7,677 nucleotides of DNA from contig DNIF01000244.1 of assembly GCA_003485715.1 (NCBI GenBank), positions 1-7,677 on the forward strand. The letters run 5' to 3'. The translations under genes were made by a program, and so were the position numbers. Positions 6,619-7,677 of this stretch are shown here, one piece after another. The notes beneath the pieces are model-generated. The model was not told where the DNA came from. It ran no database searches and saw only the letters and a list, made by a program, of their open reading frames with translations. The first letter of the stretch is position 1. Each line of letters begins with the position of its first letter. The stretch is from Gammaproteobacteria bacterium. GTDB lineage: Bacteria; Pseudomonadota; Gammaproteobacteria; UBA7966.

Positions 6619-6759
6619 ATGAGCTCTACGTACGGTTGGCATCCGCGACGGGCACTTGGCCACGTTCCGGAGTGGCACGCGGCGCACAAGCCGGAGCTCG
6701 AGGAGAATTGGTAGGTCGCGAGAAGCCGTCAGCCGCTGAAGCCGATCACATCACTGGAA
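6619..6759 (+). pseudogene. DUF4160 gene remnant (C-terminal half, internal stop)
   Basis: The frame reads RRALGHVPEWHAAHKPELEENW, then TAG at 6712-6714, then VARSRQPLKPITSLE. From memory, proteins of the DUF4160 family end with this pattern: RALG, EW, H..EL..NW, a basic stretch, then a final I.PLE. The first half, with its PPHFHV-type motif, is missing; sequence before 6619 does not resemble it. The TAG replaces a codon just after the conserved NW. The fragment is therefore broken twice, by 5' loss and by a nonsense change. DUF4160 genes commonly sit just before DUF2442 genes, and such a fragment follows here at 6768, which supports the identification. Such pairs have been suggested to be toxin-antitoxin modules. 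No product is expected beyond a possible 31-residue peptide. Confidence 0.55.
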
Positions 6760-6767
6760 CTAGCGAC

Positions 6768-7121
6768 ATGGAGACATTGGTTCGCCGCGTCGACGCTCGC
6801 CATGTTCGCGACTACCTGATGTGGCTTCGTTTCGGCGATGGCCTCGCGAGTGAAGTCGACTTGAGCGGGGAACTCGATGGCCCGGTCTTCGAACCGTTCC
6901 GGGGCCTCGCCACTTTCGTCTGCAGGCGGAGCTTCGGAACTACGAAGCACGTCTTGCGGCCGGCACAGGTTCGCTCCTGCGACCCGGCAGCGAGCAAGAC
7001 CTCTATCCAAACGAAGTGTCAGGCATCGTGCGAGATGCTGTTGCGGACGCAAGGAATCGCGTGCCGCAAGACAGCAGACGCCAGCATGTGCTTAGTGCCG
7101 TTCTCCGGGCGAACCCGATGA
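6768..7121 (+). pseudogene. DUF2442 gene remnant (N-terminal 50 residues, then out-of-frame tail)
   Basis: The ATG at 6768 begins VRRVDARHVRDYLMWLRFGDG, SEVDLSGEL, GPVFEPFRGLATF. This closely fits the DUF2442 (NE0471 N-terminal-like) pattern: a strand, L.V.F.DG, VDL, then GPVFEPLRD...F. A full domain is about 80 residues and should continue with a V.(L/V)D.E.GT..WPNGAD.AP-type segment. Instead, from about 6918 the frame reads cysteine- and arginine-rich nonsense (CRRSFGTTKHVLR) to a TGA at 7119. At the same point another frame becomes clearly coding (see the next entry). This looks like a deletion or recombination junction. If translated, the product would be a 117-residue chimera with only half a fold. 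It probably paired with the DUF4160 gene just upstream. Confidence 0.6.
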
Positions 7122-7363
7122 TCGAGGACATCTCCGGCGCCAAGCGAGGGCAGCTGAAACAGCTCCTCAAAGGCTCGAGTGGGGTCGACGCGAAGGTGAG
7201 GCGAGGGCTCGAGGAGATGGGTTTCACGATCAGTGAAGAGGGCAAGCACTACAAGATCGTGTATCAGGGCGATGACCGCTACACGTTCACGCTCCCGAAG
7301 AGCGGCAGTGATTATCGTGGAGGCTTGAATGCCGCGAGTGACATCGCGAGGCTACTCTACTGA
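7016..7363 (+). CDS. C-terminal fragment of an unrecognised protein with a HicA-like end domain
   Basis: The reading frame from GTG 7016 gives 115 residues, but protein-like sequence in this frame clearly begins earlier, near 6917 (LQAELRNYEARLAAG, LLRPGSEQDLYPNEV). There is no ATG, GTG or TTG between the stop at 6851 and 7016, so the gene has lost its start. The N-terminal part is helical and charged (RDAVADARNRVPQDSRRQHVL). The last 70 residues form a compact domain, LKQLLKGSSGVDAKVRRGLEEMGF, EEGKHYKIVY, DDRYTFTLPKSGSD, then NAASDIARLL. The helix, 'GF.....GKHYK' strand, 'TLPKSGSD' turn and final helix recall the small dsRBD-like fold of HicA toxins; that is only inference. I recall similar ends on larger uncharacterised proteins. 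Translation from GTG 7016 is possible but unproven. Confidence 0.5.
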   Translation: MSGIVRDAVADARNRVPQDSRRQHVLSAVLRANPMIEDISGAKRGQLKQLLKGSSGVDAKVRRGLEEMGFTISEEGKHYKIVYQGDDRYTFTLPKSGSDYRGGLNAASDIARLLY

Positions 7364-7443
7364 GGGCAGTCAGCCTTCACGAAGATCGAGGCGGACTTCA
7401 TCGCTCGTGGCCCGTGTCATGAAGATCGGGGGTGACGCGAAAG
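7364..7443. other. Short gap before the antitoxin gene, with direct repeat
   Basis: This 80-bp gap holds an 8-bp direct repeat GAAGATCG at 7381-7388 and 7421-7428. The second copy leads into the Shine-Dalgarno sequence GGGGGTGA (7428-7435). No clear promoter is visible, although antitoxin genes usually have one here with an operator. Confidence 0.3.
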
Positions 7444-7668
7444 ATGGATACCCATCAGATTGCTGATGCCTTCCGAGGACTTCCGGCCGAGGTGCGGGCT
7501 CGCCTCGGCGAGGATCTGTGGGACGAAGTTGCGAAGGAACTGGAGCAGCAATCATTGAGTGAGGCGCAACGGCACCTGCTGGACGAGCGACTCCGGCAGC
7601 ATGAAGAAACGCCCACCGATGTTCAGGCCCGGGAGGCAGTACGGGACGATCTTCTCCGTGACCCGTGA
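7444..7668 (+). CDS. Addiction-module antitoxin, TIGR02574-type (ParE-partner family)
   Basis: A 74-residue acidic, mostly helical protein. The ATG at 7444 is preferred because GGGGGTGA (7428-7435) lies eight bases upstream; a GTG at 7432 would overlap that site. The first helices read IADAFRGLPAEVRARLGEDLWDEV (in two pieces, residues 6-29), matching the family's 'LP..ER..L...LWD.L'. LSEAQRHLLDERLRQHEETP (38-57) matches its most conserved block, L(S/T).AQ...LD.RL..(H/Y)E..P. The usual tail W.EV is altered to AREAVRDDLL. Antitoxins of this family neutralise RelE/ParE-superfamily toxins, which normally follow immediately; the window ends nine bases after the stop, so the toxin cannot be seen. 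The pair would be an addiction or stress-response module, usually self-repressed. Unlike the fragments upstream, this gene looks intact. Confidence 0.78.
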   Translation: MDTHQIADAFRGLPAEVRARLGEDLWDEVAKELEQQSLSEAQRHLLDERLRQHEETPTDVQAREAVRDDLLRDP

Positions 7669-7677
7669 CCCGTGACC
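7657..7677 (+). repeat. Three perfect tandem copies of a heptamer at the antitoxin stop
   Basis: CGTGACC occurs at 7657-7663, 7664-7670 and 7671-7677, and the array may continue past the window. The antitoxin's TGA (7666-7668) is formed by the second copy. Because the unit is seven bases long, the three copies place TGA in all three forward frames (7659, 7666, 7673). Confidence 0.85.

Noticed and set aside
5624..6619. Long minus-strand reading frame of 331 codons opposite the DUF1566 gene
   Set aside because: The protein is low-complexity (Pro/Arg/His-rich), while the plus strand has a signal peptide, domain motifs and a sorting tail.
6546..6767. Upstream extension of the DUF2442 frame to 6546
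   Set aside because: The sequence before Met 6768 overlaps the DUF4160 remnant in another frame and the hairpin, and has no DUF2442 character.
6905..6925. Programmed ribosomal frameshift joining the DUF2442 head to the downstream frame
   Set aside because: There is no slippery heptamer or clear downstream structure, and the DUF2442 domain is only half complete at the switch.
1..7677. CRISPR array, tRNA, rRNA, or insertion-sequence transposase
   Set aside because: I saw no regularly spaced repeats, no cloverleaf with a CCA-type end and no transposase motifs on either strand by eye. A covariance-model scan would be the decisive test for small RNAs.

Overview
This is a GC-rich stretch of chromosome from a Gram-negative proteobacterium. 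A gammaproteobacterium is the best guess. The support is an HME-type RND efflux pump, exported proteins with Sec signal peptides, a protein with a VPLPA/PEP-CTERM-like C-terminal sorting tail, and proteobacterial REP-like intergenic hairpins. No ribosomal RNA, tRNA, CRISPR array, transposase or phage gene is visible.

Layout. (1) 1-2564 (+): the C-terminal five-sixths of a CzcA/CusA-family heavy-metal RND pump; its start lies upstream of the window. (2) 2790-3347 (+): a small exported NTF2-like protein. (3) 3348-3466: a convergent intergenic gap with a widespread REP-like hairpin. (4) 3467-4471 (-): a cation antiporter of the Na+/Ca2+ exchanger superfamily. (5) 4472-4564: a 93-bp divergent promoter gap carrying a very strong G-quadruplex motif. 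(6) 4565-5380 (+): uppP/bacA, undecaprenyl-diphosphate phosphatase. (7) 5381-5725: a 345-bp gap with two or three short hairpins, one REP-like, followed by an AT-richer patch with palindromes. (8) 5726-6541 (+): a DUF1566-type exported protein with a sorting tail. (9) 6542-7443: gene debris. A strong hairpin is followed by the tail of a DUF4160 gene with an internal stop, then the head of a DUF2442 gene that runs out of frame into the C-terminal end of an unrelated, unrecognised protein. (10) 7444-7668 (+): an intact addiction-module antitoxin of the TIGR02574 type, ending in a heptanucleotide tandem repeat at the window edge; its toxin is expected just downstream.

How they work together. The left two-thirds is envelope housekeeping and transport: metal export, cation exchange, recycling of the cell-wall lipid carrier, and exported proteins. 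I see no single pathway uniting these genes. The right end looks like a site where toxin-antitoxin-type cassettes have repeatedly inserted and decayed. No convincing new multi-gene system is visible. The most interesting items are the G-quadruplex between the antiporter and uppP, the mosaic of broken genes at 6600-7363, and the unrecognised C-terminal domain within it.
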